From: Pseudomonas marginalis
GTDB lineage: Bacteria > Pseudomonadota > Gammaproteobacteria > Pseudomonadales > Pseudomonadaceae
Length of the DNA stretch: 64,000 nucleotides
Direction of reading: 5' to 3'
Assembly (NCBI RefSeq): GCF_900105325.1
Contig: NZ_FNSU01000003.1
Location: forward strand, 1,674,001-1,738,000
Shown piece by piece: positions 35,325 to 44,623 of this stretch; position 1 is the stretch's first letter; every line of letters starts with the position of its first letter. A program made the translations under genes and the position numbers. The notes under the pieces were generated by a model. The model was not told where the DNA came from and made no database searches. It worked only from the letters and a program-made list of their open reading frames with translations.

Positions 35325-35861
35325 TTAACCGGCAAACCCGCCCTTGTCCAGAAAGGCGCGCTCTTCATCCGTGGTGACCCTGGCCAGCACCGCATTGCGA
35401 TGGGGAAAACGCCCGAAGCGCTCGATGATCTGCGCGTGTTCCTTGGCCCAGCGGTAAGTGTTGGCGTCCAGTGGCTGGTTGAGGGCCAGGGAGCGTTGCT
35501 GATCCCTTGGGTCTTCCGAGTGTTCGAACGGCAAATAACAGAACGCGCGCAATGCCGGCTCCACCTGCTGGTCGAGCCCGGCGTCCACCATGCGCGCGGC
35601 ATACAGACGCGCGAGCGGGTCGGTGGCAAACATGTGCGCGGTGCCGCGAAAGGCGTTGCGTGGGTATTGGTCGAGCAGGATCAGCAAGGCCAAGGCGCCT
35701 TCGGCTGAATCCAGCCAGCTTTCCAGCTCGCGCCGGGCGGCCTGCAGGTGGGTGGCGTGGAAGGTGTCGCGGAAGGTGGCGTCGAACCCATCGTCCTTGG
35801 CGAACCAGCGCTTGGGGCCGGCGTGCTGCCAGAAGTCGATGACGGTTTGAGGGGTGCTCAT
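35325..35861 (-). CDS. DUF924 family protein
   Basis: The 178-residue product is a helical TPR-like DUF924 protein (VIDFWQHAGPKRWF at the start, LLILLDQYPRNAFRG in the middle). The function of this widespread family is unknown. The ATG at 35861 was chosen to match the conserved N-terminus. Confidence 0.9.
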   Translation of the reverse strand: MSTPQTVIDFWQHAGPKRWFAKDDGFDATFRDTFHATHLQAARRELESWLDSAEGALALLILLDQYPRNAFRGTAHMFATDPLARLYAARMVDAGLDQQVEPALRAFCYLPFEHSEDPRDQQRSLALNQPLDANTYRWAKEHAQIIERFGRFPHRNAVLARVTTDEERAFLDKGGFAG

Positions 35862-35981
35862 GCTCAGGGGCTCCGGGTATGGGTTTACTGAAGGTATCAG
35901 AAGCGGGATCAATGGAGGGCAACGCGTCGATTAATGTTATAGGATAACGCCAATTTTCCGCCCTGCCCTGTGATCCCGCCC

Positions 35982-37136
35982 ATGACCGATGCCGTTCCCC
36001 TGCGCCAACGCCTGCTCTCCATCGACGCCCTGCGCGGCCTGGTGATCCTGTTCATGCTGCTCGACCACGTACGCGAGACCTTCCTGCTGCATCGCCAGGT
36101 CAGCGACCCGATGAGCATCGACAGCACCGAGCCCGCGTTGTTTATCAGCCGCACCCTCGCCCACCTGTGCGCGCCGGTGTTTGTGTTGCTCACGGGCTTA
36201 TCCGCGTTTTTATACGGCCAGAAATACCAGGGCCGCCGCGATGTGTCGGCGTTCCTGTTCAAGCGCGGGTTGTTCCTGGTGGTGCTGGAGTTCACCCTGG
36301 TCAACTTCGCCTGGACCTTCCAGTTGCCGCCCAGCGTGATCTATCTGCAGGTGATCTGGGCGATTGGCATCAGCATGCTCGCCCTCGCCGCCCTGGTGTG
36401 GTTGCCGCGCCCGCTGTTGATCGTGCTGGCGCTGGTGATCATCGGCGGGCACAACCTGCTGGATGGCCTGCACTTCGACCCAGGCTCGGCGCTGCATATT
36501 CCGTGGACGATCCTGCATGAACGCAGTTGGATTGACGTATCCGACACCCTGCGCCTGCGCACGACCTACCCGGTACTGCCGTGGATCGGCGTGATTGCCC
36601 TGGGTTACGGCCTGGGACCGTGGTTTGCCAATGCCACGCGGCCTGCCGTGCGCCAGCGGTATTTGCTGCTCGGCGGCTTGGGTGCGTTGCTGGGGTTTGT
36701 GCTGTTGCGTGGGCTCAATGGCTACGGCGAGAAACCCTGGCAGGCGTATGACAACGGCGTGCAGACGCTGATGAGCTTTTTCAACGTCACCAAGTACCCG
36801 CCTTCGCTGCTGTTCCTGGCGTTGACCCTGGGCATTGGACTGTTACTGTTGCTGGCGTTTGAACGCGCGGGGCATCGACGCTGGATCGGCGTGTTGGCGG
36901 TGTTTGGATCCGTGCCGATGTTCTTTTACCTGTTGCACCTTTATGTGCTGAAAGTGCTGTATGTCGCCTGTGTCGCGCTGCTTGGCCTGAACCAGGGCAA
37001 CTACTTTGGCTTCGACAGCATGGGCGCGGTGTGGCTGATGGCGCTAGTATTACCCCTGGCGCTCTACCCGCCGGTGCGCTGGTTCGCCGGGCTCAAGGCG
37101 CGGCGGCGCGACCTGGCCTGGCTCAAATACCTCTAA
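35982..37136 (+). CDS. DUF1624 / heparan-alpha-glucosaminide acetyltransferase-like membrane protein
   Basis: The 384-residue protein has about ten membrane helices and begins with the DUF1624 signature RLLSIDALRGLVILFMLLDHVRE, including the conserved Asp and His. Related proteins transfer acetyl groups across a membrane. An upstream GTG at 35970 is an alternative start. It is divergent from the DUF924 gene. Confidence 0.88.
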   Translation: MTDAVPLRQRLLSIDALRGLVILFMLLDHVRETFLLHRQVSDPMSIDSTEPALFISRTLAHLCAPVFVLLTGLSAFLYGQKYQGRRDVSAFLFKRGLFLVVLEFTLVNFAWTFQLPPSVIYLQVIWAIGISMLALAALVWLPRPLLIVLALVIIGGHNLLDGLHFDPGSALHIPWTILHERSWIDVSDTLRLRTTYPVLPWIGVIALGYGLGPWFANATRPAVRQRYLLLGGLGALLGFVLLRGLNGYGEKPWQAYDNGVQTLMSFFNVTKYPPSLLFLALTLGIGLLLLLAFERAGHRRWIGVLAVFGSVPMFFYLLHLYVLKVLYVACVALLGLNQGNYFGFDSMGAVWLMALVLPLALYPPVRWFAGLKARRRDLAWLKYL

Positions 37137-37150
37137 TCTGACACAGATCC

Positions 37151-37380
37151 AAATGTGGGAGCTCGCCCATACTCATCGTGGCATAGGTATCTACACAACT
37201 TTCAGAGACTGGCGAGTTCCCCCTGTGGCGAGCGGGCTTGTCCCGCGTTGGGCCGCGTAGCGGCCCCAAAACAGCCGCTATGGAGTTTCTGATATACCGC
37301 ATTCTGCTTTACTGGGGCTGCTGCGCGGCCCAGCGCGGGGCAAGCCCGCTCACCACAGCAAGCCCCCTCCCACATTTTTT
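37151..37380. repeat. REP cluster between convergent genes
   Basis: This 250-bp gap holds an AAATGTGGGAG half-copy, an inverted pair of GCGGGCTTGTCCCGC and GCGGGGCAAGCCCGC about 110 bp apart (about 37222-37353), and a final CCCCCTCCCACA copy at 37366-37376, close to the metE stop. It probably terminates transcription from both sides. Confidence 0.85.
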
Positions 37381-37386
37381 ACGATA

Positions 37387-39675
37387 TCAAGCCAACTCAG
37401 CGCGTAGCTGGCGAGCTGCAGTGACCATATGAATCAACGCCGCCTCCGTCTCCGGCCACCCCCGCGTCTTCAACCCGCAATCCGGGTTCACCCACAGGCG
37501 CTCGGCAGGAATCCGTTTCGCCGCCTTGCGCAACAGGTTGGCCATTTCCGAGGCATCCGGCACCCGTGGCGAATGGATGTCGTAGACGCCTGGGCCAATG
37601 TCATTGGGGTAGGCAAAGGCTTCGAACGCGTCCAGCAACTCCATGTCCGAGCGCGAGGTCTCGATGGTGATCACGTCGGCATCCATGGCGGCGATGGACT
37701 CGATCACATCGTTGAACTCGCTGTAGCACATGTGCGTGTGGATCTGGGTTTCATCCCGCACGCCCGAGGCGCACAGGCGGAACACTTCGGTGGCCCAGTC
37801 CAGGTAGCCTTGCCACTGCGCCTGGCGCAACGGCAGGCCTTCGCGGAACGCGGCTTCGTCAATCTGTACGATCTTGATGCCGGCGGCCTCCAGGTCGACC
37901 ACTTCGTCGCGAATCGCCAGGGCCAGTTGGCGCGCCTGCACTTCGCGGCTCACGTCTTCGCGGGGGAACGACCACATCAGCATGGTCACAGGTCTCGTCA
38001 GCATGCCCTTCATCACCTTGCGGGTGAGGCCTTGGGCGTAGCGGATCCACTCCACCGTCATCGCCTTCGGGCGGCTCAGGTCGCCGAAGATCACTGCCGG
38101 CTTCACGCAACGCGAACCGTAGCTCTGCACCCAGCCGAAGCGGGTGAACACATAGCCGTCCAACTGCTCGGCGAAGTACTCGACCATGTCGTTGCGCTCG
38201 GCTTCCCCGTGCACCAGCACATCCAGACCGAGGTTTTCCTGCACCTCGACGGCGTGACGAATCTCGCTGTGCATGGCTTCGACGTATTCGGCCTGGCTCA
38301 ACTTGCCCTGTTTGTAGGACTGCCGCGCCAGGCGGATCGATGCGGTCTGCGGGAACGAACCGATGGTGGTGGTCGGAAACAGCGGCAGGTTCAGGCCCGC
38401 ACGTTGTTTCTCGATACGCTGGGTAAACGGCGACTGGCGCTGGCTGTCCTGGCGGGTAATCGCCGCCACCCGCGCCTGTACCGCAGGCTTGTGGATACGC
38501 GGCGAGACCGCGCGGGCCGCCTGCACCGCGCGGCTTTCGGCCAGGGCAGCAAGGACGTTGGGCGCTTCAGGCTGGTTAAACGCTTGCGCCAGCACCGCCA
38601 CTTCAGCGCATTTTTGCACGGCGAATGCCAGCCAGCTTTTCAGCTCGGCATCCAACTGGTCTTCACGGCCCAGGTCCACCGGGCTGTGCAGCAGCGAGCA
38701 GGATGGCGCCACCCACAGGCGATCACCGAGTTTTTCATGGGCGTGCTGCAAGGTGGCCAGAGCGTTTTCCAGGTCACAACGCCAGACGTTACGGCCGTTG
38801 ACCACACCCAGGGACAGCACCTTGTACGCCGGCAGGCGGTCGAGAATGGTCGGGTACTGCTCCGGCGCGCGCACCAGGTCGATGTGCAGACCATCCACCG
38901 GCAGGTTCGCGGCCAGGCCGAGGTTCTCTTCCAGGCCGCCGAAGTAGGTCGCCACCAGCTTTTTCAGCGGGTCGCGCTGGATCAGGTTGTAGGCACGCTC
39001 GAACGCGTTCTTCCATTCCTGCGGCAGGTCGAGGACCAGGATCGGCTCGTCGATCTGCACCCATTCCACGCCGAGGTCGGCCAGGCCCTGGAAGATCTGG
39101 CCGTACAACGGCAGCAGACGCTCAAGCAGGTCGAGCTTGTCGAAATCACCCCCCTTGGCCTTGCCCAGCCACAGGTAGGTCAGCGGGCCGATCACCACCG
39201 GCTTGACGGTGTGGCCCAGGTCGAGGGCTTCCTGCACCTCTTCGAACAACTGCTCCCAACCCAGGTGAAATTGCTGGTCGGCGCTGAATTCAGGCACCAG
39301 GTAGTGGTAGTTGGTATCGAACCACTTGGTCATTTCCTGGGCATGGGCACCGCCGCAGCAGCTGTCGCTGACGCCACGGGCCATGCCGAACAACGTCTGC
39401 AGGGTGGCGTTGCCGTCGGCTGGACGGAAACGCTCGGGGATCACACCGAACATCAGCGAGTGGGTCAGCACCTGGTCGTACCAGGCGAAATCACCGGCGG
39501 GCAGCAACTCGATACCGGCCTGTTTCTGCAGATCCCAGTGGGCCTTGCGCAGTTCCCGGCCGACGGCCCGCAGGCCGGCTTCGTCGAGTTCGCCCTTCCA
39601 GAACGCTTCCTGCGCTTTTTTCAGTTCACGATCGCGTCCAATGCGCGGAAATCCGAGGGAATGAGCGACTGCCAT
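37387..39675 (-). CDS. metE: Cobalamin-independent methionine synthase
   Basis: The 762-residue enzyme transfers a methyl group from methyltetrahydrofolate to homocysteine. Both domains are present; the C-terminal catalytic domain has zinc ligands in IHTHMCYSEF and in WVNPDCGLKTR. Length is normal. TTGGAG lies 10 bp before ATG 39675; the N-terminal MAVAHSLGFPRIG is canonical. No metR regulator gene is adjacent in this window. Confidence 0.98.
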   Translation of the reverse strand: MAVAHSLGFPRIGRDRELKKAQEAFWKGELDEAGLRAVGRELRKAHWDLQKQAGIELLPAGDFAWYDQVLTHSLMFGVIPERFRPADGNATLQTLFGMARGVSDSCCGGAHAQEMTKWFDTNYHYLVPEFSADQQFHLGWEQLFEEVQEALDLGHTVKPVVIGPLTYLWLGKAKGGDFDKLDLLERLLPLYGQIFQGLADLGVEWVQIDEPILVLDLPQEWKNAFERAYNLIQRDPLKKLVATYFGGLEENLGLAANLPVDGLHIDLVRAPEQYPTILDRLPAYKVLSLGVVNGRNVWRCDLENALATLQHAHEKLGDRLWVAPSCSLLHSPVDLGREDQLDAELKSWLAFAVQKCAEVAVLAQAFNQPEAPNVLAALAESRAVQAARAVSPRIHKPAVQARVAAITRQDSQRQSPFTQRIEKQRAGLNLPLFPTTTIGSFPQTASIRLARQSYKQGKLSQAEYVEAMHSEIRHAVEVQENLGLDVLVHGEAERNDMVEYFAEQLDGYVFTRFGWVQSYGSRCVKPAVIFGDLSRPKAMTVEWIRYAQGLTRKVMKGMLTRPVTMLMWSFPREDVSREVQARQLALAIRDEVVDLEAAGIKIVQIDEAAFREGLPLRQAQWQGYLDWATEVFRLCASGVRDETQIHTHMCYSEFNDVIESIAAMDADVITIETSRSDMELLDAFEAFAYPNDIGPGVYDIHSPRVPDASEMANLLRKAAKRIPAERLWVNPDCGLKTRGWPETEAALIHMVTAARQLRAELA

Positions 39676-39841
39676 GACAAAAAACTCCAATCTGTTGAGA
39701 TGGGAGCCATTGTCGGCAGTCAATCATAGTGAGACAAACTCATTTTATTTTATACGAACACAAATTTAATTCATGATCACAAGCTGCAAACCCGCCCTTT
39801 TCGCGGTGGCGCATTGGGTGATGTCTGAATGGGGGATCAGC
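39676..39841. promoter_or_regulatory. AT-rich metE upstream region
   Basis: This 166-bp gap is much more AT-rich than its surroundings (for example AAACTCATTTTATTTTATACG near 39734). It must hold the metE promoter. I cannot assign a MetR site or riboswitch: a TGAATTAAATT stretch (complement near 39764-39774) vaguely resembles half of a MetR palindrome but the second half is missing. Confidence 0.45.
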
Positions 39842-40618
39842 TCAGGCTCGCGAAGAAGGGACGTGTCCGTTGTAAAGGTTCCACCAACGAGGCGGTACCG
39901 GAGGACGGGGGATGGGATAGAGCTTGCGCGCAAATTGCTTGTCGCCTTCTGACAACTCACTGCCGCCCTCGACATAATGTCCACTGTTCCGAAAATCCTT
40001 GAGAATGGTGTAGTGCATGACGGACGCTTGATCATAGGGGGAGGTGACAACCGTCTGTGAGTCGAACGGGAAAAACCATTCATGGGCCGAGGGCTCATTT
40101 TTCTCTGTGTGATATTTGCGAATCCGCTCAAAATTCAGGTCGAGTGTATTTTCCGGGTGCTGATGCTCATGGGCTAATCCCAATGCATGACCGAACTCAT
40201 GCATTATCACGCGAGCGTTGAGTTCATTCAGCCCACCCTTGAAGCCGATATTCATCGTAGGCTCACCGGCACCTGCCGTTTGTTTACCTTGGGTGCCGTA
40301 ATAGGAGTTCCCACCGAGGAGGTCATTATCTGCCTTGATTCTGATATCGCCATCGAGCTCTTTGGTGAACTCCAGTTTCAGGTTGATATACGGCGCCCAT
40401 TTGTTGATGTTGTCCTTGATGAATTTTTCCTGTTCCTTGGTCATCTCCATCAGAGAAATCCTGACCGTCGAAAACTGTGGCCACAACGCAGCCTCTAGGG
40501 CCACCCCACGCTTGCTCCTGGATAAAACCGGTGCGTCGACGGGCTGTTTCTGGCCAGTGTCATCATTCGGCTGGGCGTAGGAAGGCGGTATAAATGGCTG
40601 AATATTAATTCCTGTCAT
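39842..40618 (-). CDS. M12A-like zinc metallopeptidase
   Basis: The 258-residue protein has the metzincin zinc motif HEFGHALGLAHEH followed by the Met-turn SVMHY. This matches astacin-like (M12A) peptidases. It lacks a classical signal peptide; an in-frame ATG at 40627 is also possible (GGAG lies nearer to it). Codon use and base composition are more AT-rich than in the neighbours, which suggests acquisition by transfer. An exported effector or toxin-like protease is one possibility, not shown by the sequence. Confidence 0.85.
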   Translation of the reverse strand: MTGINIQPFIPPSYAQPNDDTGQKQPVDAPVLSRSKRGVALEAALWPQFSTVRISLMEMTKEQEKFIKDNINKWAPYINLKLEFTKELDGDIRIKADNDLLGGNSYYGTQGKQTAGAGEPTMNIGFKGGLNELNARVIMHEFGHALGLAHEHQHPENTLDLNFERIRKYHTEKNEPSAHEWFFPFDSQTVVTSPYDQASVMHYTILKDFRNSGHYVEGGSELSEGDKQFARKLYPIPRPPVPPRWWNLYNGHVPSSRA

Positions 40619-40764
40619 CACAATCATGATCTCCGTGGTTGTCCGGCTTTTTGCCACAATGAACAGTTGGTGCCGAGAGCGCCAACGGTTCCGCGTGAAG
40701 TACAACCGCCCATTTCAACCACTCATCTCAGGGCGCAATCACGTGCAGGTAAAACGCGTAAAAC

Positions 40765-42169
40765 ATGAAATACGCACACCCCACCAGCGCCAGCCCCCTG
40801 CTGAGCACGGCGCGCTCGACCGCAGCGCTGTTGGCGGTGCAACTGCACGAGCGCCAGCTGGAAGTGTCTTTGTTGAGCAAAGCACCGATCATGCGCAAGG
40901 GCGACCTGGACGCACCGGATATCCTCACGCTGATGGAACTGCGTACGCAATCACGCGCCGAATATGCCTGGATGGGCATCGCCGACGCCGATGGCCAAGT
41001 GCGCCAGGCCGTCAACGGGCTGCTGGTCAATCAATCGGTGCAGCATGGTTCCAGGCCGGCCTGCGCGGTGAGTACACCGGCGATCCCCACGAGGCAGTGC
41101 TGCTGGCCAAACTGCTGCCGTAACGCAAAAAGACGCCCTCCCCGATATCGAGGCCTTGATTGTCGACTTCGATGGCAAGGTGCTTTACCCCGAAGCCCTC
41201 GCGGGTGAACAGATACCCTCAGACAAGCTGCTCACGTCGGCCGGCTGGTTCTCCGGCAACGGCTACGTCACGGCCTCCGTCGCCGTGCCAAGCCCGTCCA
41301 ACGCCAGGATGAACTGGTACATCATGGTGCGCCAGCCGTTGGACGTAGCCCTGCAACCGGCGCGCAGCCTGCTGTACAAATTGCTCGTGCTCGGCCTGCT
41401 CGCGGCGATCACTTTTGTAGTGGCCGCGTATTACCTCGCCTCCTCCCTCAGCCGTCCCATCGAGCGCCTGGCAAAGTCCGCCAAACAGGTGCAGGACCAT
41501 CAGCCCGGCGCGGTCTTCCCCCAGGAACACCCGGTGCTGGAGATTGCCCAACTGGGACAATCGCTCACCGGCATGACGCAATCGCTGCTCGCCAAGGAAC
41601 GTGAACTGCAAGACGCCAACGCCTCCCTGGAAGCCACCGTGGCGCAACGCACCGCCGACCTCACCCAGGCCAACGCCGACCTGCTCAAGCTGGCCACCCA
41701 CGACGCCCTCACCGGCGTGTTCAACCGGCGCCGCTTCGACGAAAAACTCGCCGAGAACAGCCTGCTGTTCCAACGTACCGGCCGCACCTTCGCCCTGCTG
41801 CTGATCGACGCCGACTATTTCAAGCGCGTCAACGATACCTACGGCCATGCCATCGGTGACGATGTGCTGTGCCAACTGGCAGCCCTGATAGAAAACACCA
41901 CGCGCGCCACCGACTTCGTTGCCCGTTATGGCGGAGAAGAATTCGCCGTGCTGCTGCCGGAAGTCGAAGCGCCGGACAGCCCTGACGTGGTCGCCGAAAA
42001 GATCCGTGTGGCTGTCGAGGCGGCAGTGTTCCCAAGCGTGGGTCGCCTGACCGTGAGTATCGGCGTGGGCGTGGCCGAGCCTTCTGACCGCGACTCCCTG
42101 GCATTGCTCAAGCGCGCGGACATGCGCTTGTATGAGGCCAAGGGCGCGGGCAGGAATCGGGTGACGTGA
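40765..42169 (+). pseudogene. Diguanylate cyclase (dCache-TM-GGDEF) broken by frameshifts
   Basis: Homology to a periplasmic dCache sensor with a GGDEF domain runs through three frames. It reads in one frame to about 41040 (ending VNGLLVNQSVQ), then in another through WFQAGLRGEYTGDP...AKLLP to a stop at 41121, then in a third from AVTQKDALPDIEAL onward. Each change fits a one-base deletion. The N-terminal membrane helix also seems to be missing. The 3' part (from a TTG at 41156) still encodes one membrane helix, a linker, and an intact GGEEF motif (residues 259-263), so a truncated active cyclase cannot be excluded. Sequencing error is an alternative for the shifts. Confidence 0.82.
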
Positions 42170-42180
42170 GCAAGCCCCCC

Positions 42181-42280
42181 TGTAGGAGCGAGCTTGCTCG
42201 CGAAGAACCCAAGGACACCGCTGGCATTCTGAACAGGCGCGTTATCGTTGACGTTTTTCGCGAGCAAGCTCGCTCCTACA
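42181..42280. repeat. REPIN (GTAGGAGC type)
   Basis: GTAGGAGCGAGCTTGCTCGCG at the left and its complement at the right (ending GCTCCTAC at 42279) are near-perfect inverted arms about 60 bp apart. The unit lies between the broken cyclase and the convergent oprD-like gene. Confidence 0.9.
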
Positions 42281-42301
42281 AAGATGAGGGGCTCAGCGGT
42301 A

Positions 42302-43621
42302 CTACATCAACGGAATCGAATAACTCACAAACACCCGATTCTGGTCCTGGTCCCGCGCCACTTCACTGCGTGACACGCCGTTACGCCAGCCGAAGCCGAC
42401 GTTCTTGAACGTGCCGCTCTGCACCACGTAATCCAACGAGATGTCCCGCTCCCACTCGCTGGCGTCGTTGCCGCTGGTGGTGAGGATGTGCTCGCCCTTG
42501 AGGTACATGACCGAGGCCTTCAGGCCGGGTACACCCAGCGACGCGAAGTCGTAGGCGTACTGGGCAAAGCCGGTGCGTTCGCCGGCCTGGATGAAGGTCT
42601 GTACGGTACGGTCGGTGTAGAGGTACAGGCTGGCACCGCCCTCGCCTTTGTTCACCAGGCCGCCCTGGTTGAGTTGGGCGAAGTTGCTGTCGTCCGAGAC
42701 TTGCTGGTAGCCGGCGGTGATCGCGTGCGGGCCGAGGGAGTAGATGAACGCGGCGCTCCAGGTGTTGTTGTCGATTTCACCGTTGCCGTTCTTGGTGAAG
42801 CCGCCCAATTTGTAGCCTTCGGCACGTCCGGCGGCGCTGCTGTTTTTGCCGTCGGAACTGGTCTTGAAGTAGCGCAGGTCGGTTTTCAATGAGCCGTATT
42901 CGCCCAGCGGCAATACGTGGATCAACCCGGCGAAATGTTGTTGGTAATAGTCTTCGAGGTTGGCGTAGTAGTACTGGACCATCAGGTCCTTGGTCAGTTG
43001 GTAGTCCGCACCGGCGTAGGTAAATTTATTGCTCTCCCGGGTACCGCCCGCCGCTGCCAGGCCGCTGCGGTCGCTGGAGCCGCGACCGGTGGTGTGCTCA
43101 AGCTGGCCGCCGACCAGGGTCAGGTTGTCGATGTCCTTGCTGGTGACCTGCCCGCCTTCGAACGACTGCGGCAACAGGCGGCCGTCGTTGCTCACCAGGA
43201 TCGGCAGGTTCGGGCGCAGGTAGCCGTAGCGCGCTTCGGTCTTGGCAAAGCGCGCCTTGGCCGTCGCGCCACCACGGGCCCAGTTATCCGTGGCCTTGCC
43301 GTCTTCGGTGGGGATCATCGAGCTGCCGACATGGCGCGCGGCGCTGCTGTCGAGGGTCACGCCGAGCATGCCGATGGCGTCCAGGCCAAAACCGACGGTG
43401 CCGTCGGTGAAGCCCGACTGGTAGTTGAGGATAAAGGCCTGGCCCCACTCTTCGGTCTTCGACGGTGCCGCCGTGCCGTCGCGGTTGTCGTTATTGAAGT
43501 AGAAGTTACGCATGCTCAAGTTGGCTTTGCTGTCGCTCAAAAAGTCAGCAGACGCCAAGGGGCTCAGGGCAATGCCCAGGCCGCCGGTCAATACACTTAA
43601 TACATTCAACGTGGCTTTCAT
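42302..43621 (-). CDS. OprD family outer membrane porin
   Basis: The 439-residue protein has a signal peptide (about 1-25) and the alternating beta-strand pattern of OprD porins, with the typical start ADFLSDSKANLSMRNFYFNND and the C-terminal VFVSYSIPLM. These channels take up amino acids or aromatic and other carboxylates; the specific substrate is not visible. GGAG lies about 10 bp before the ATG at 43621. Confidence 0.93.
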   Translation of the reverse strand: MKATLNVLSVLTGGLGIALSPLASADFLSDSKANLSMRNFYFNNDNRDGTAAPSKTEEWGQAFILNYQSGFTDGTVGFGLDAIGMLGVTLDSSAARHVGSSMIPTEDGKATDNWARGGATAKARFAKTEARYGYLRPNLPILVSNDGRLLPQSFEGGQVTSKDIDNLTLVGGQLEHTTGRGSSDRSGLAAAGGTRESNKFTYAGADYQLTKDLMVQYYYANLEDYYQQHFAGLIHVLPLGEYGSLKTDLRYFKTSSDGKNSSAAGRAEGYKLGGFTKNGNGEIDNNTWSAAFIYSLGPHAITAGYQQVSDDSNFAQLNQGGLVNKGEGGASLYLYTDRTVQTFIQAGERTGFAQYAYDFASLGVPGLKASVMYLKGEHILTTSGNDASEWERDISLDYVVQSGTFKNVGFGWRNGVSRSEVARDQDQNRVFVSYSIPLM

Positions 43622-43771
43622 CAGGACGAACTCCGGCGCGGAACCCAGGTTCCGGGCGCAAAAAATGGGCAGCAGGATGCCGTCGGCCAAATGTGAAGTT
43701 GGCCGCGGCGTTAACGGTTATTCAGTTGCTTAGTTGTTAGCGAGTTGAGTGAAGTGAAACCTCCGTAAGCC

Positions 43772-44623
43772 TCAGTCAATCAATCCATGAGCGTCATAAA
43801 ACGGGTACGGCCCCGGGTAATCCCCGAACACGCCGTTGTGGCTGATCAGGCCCTGTTGCGCATCCCAGCGATGCAACAGATACCCCGCCGGCTCCAGGTT
43901 GAAATGCGCGGGCGCGGCGTCCTGCAGGTCCAGCACAATCTGATGGGAAGTACCGGGGCACACACAACTCAAGCTGCCGCCAAAGCGTCGTTGCATCGGT
44001 CGGTGCAGGTGCCCGCACAGCAGGCGTTCCACTTGCGGGTGGCGAGACACAACTGCTTCCAGCGCCGCAGCGTTGATAAAGGGTTCGCGGTCCATATGGC
44101 CGATGCCGCTGATAAACGGTGGATGGTGCAGGATCAGCAACGTCGGCACGTCCGGGCGTCGTGCCAGTTGCGCGTCCAACCAGTGCAATTGGCTGTCCAG
44201 TAGCTGGCCGCCGTGCCCACCCGGGATAGTCGAGTCCAGACCGATCAAACGCAGCGGATGCTCGTCCACCACCCAGTCCAACGGGCCCTCTGCCGACAAC
44301 GGCAAATAGGCGTGATCACGGAATGCCTCGAGCAACGGACCGCGTGTGTCGTGGTTGCCGGGCACCAGGTAGCACGGCATGTGCAGGCGCGCGAGTTCGG
44401 GGTGCAGCACGGCGTATTCATCGGCGCGGCCGAAGTCCACCAGGTCACCGCTGACCACCACGATATCGGGCCGTGGGTGGCTGGCGTTCAAATGGTCGAC
44501 GGCACGGCGCAGCGCGCCCAGGGTATCGACCACCCCATACGTCAGGCGCTGGCCGGCTTTAAGGTGCAGGTCGCTGATTTGCGCAACAAGAAACGGACGA
44601 TTCACAAGCAAACTCTCACGCAT
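43772..44623 (-). CDS. Metallophosphoesterase (CpdA-like)
   Basis: The 283-residue protein has the calcineurin-like motifs QISDLHL, GDLVDFG, PGNHD, HHPP and GHLHRP in order. This pattern is typical of cyclic nucleotide or glycerophosphodiester phosphodiesterases. Its start overlaps the ABC ATPase stop by 8 bp, so it is the last gene of the LacI-ABC operon and likely acts on the imported substrate. Confidence 0.9.
   Translation of the reverse strand: MRESLLVNRPFLVAQISDLHLKAGQRLTYGVVDTLGALRRAVDHLNASHPRPDIVVVSGDLVDFGRADEYAVLHPELARLHMPCYLVPGNHDTRGPLLEAFRDHAYLPLSAEGPLDWVVDEHPLRLIGLDSTIPGGHGGQLLDSQLHWLDAQLARRPDVPTLLILHHPPFISGIGHMDREPFINAAALEAVVSRHPQVERLLCGHLHRPMQRRFGGSLSCVCPGTSHQIVLDLQDAAPAHFNLEPAGYLLHRWDAQQGLISHNGVFGDYPGPYPFYDAHGLID

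Noticed and set aside
37429..39729. A 766-codon open frame antisense to metE
   Set aside because: metE is certain from motifs and length; the antisense product has no recognisable domain.
39676..39841. Cobalamin riboswitch upstream of metE
   Set aside because: The region is short and AT-rich and I find no B12-box-like sequence.
40626..41123. Independent plus-strand gene
   Set aside because: Only its last part (WFQAGLRGEYTGDP onward) has homology, as the middle piece of the frameshifted cyclase.
43683..43704. Hairpin CGGCCAA/TTGGCCG upstream of the porin gene as a terminator
   Set aside because: No T-run follows on either strand and it lies upstream, not downstream, of the nearest genes in a useful position.
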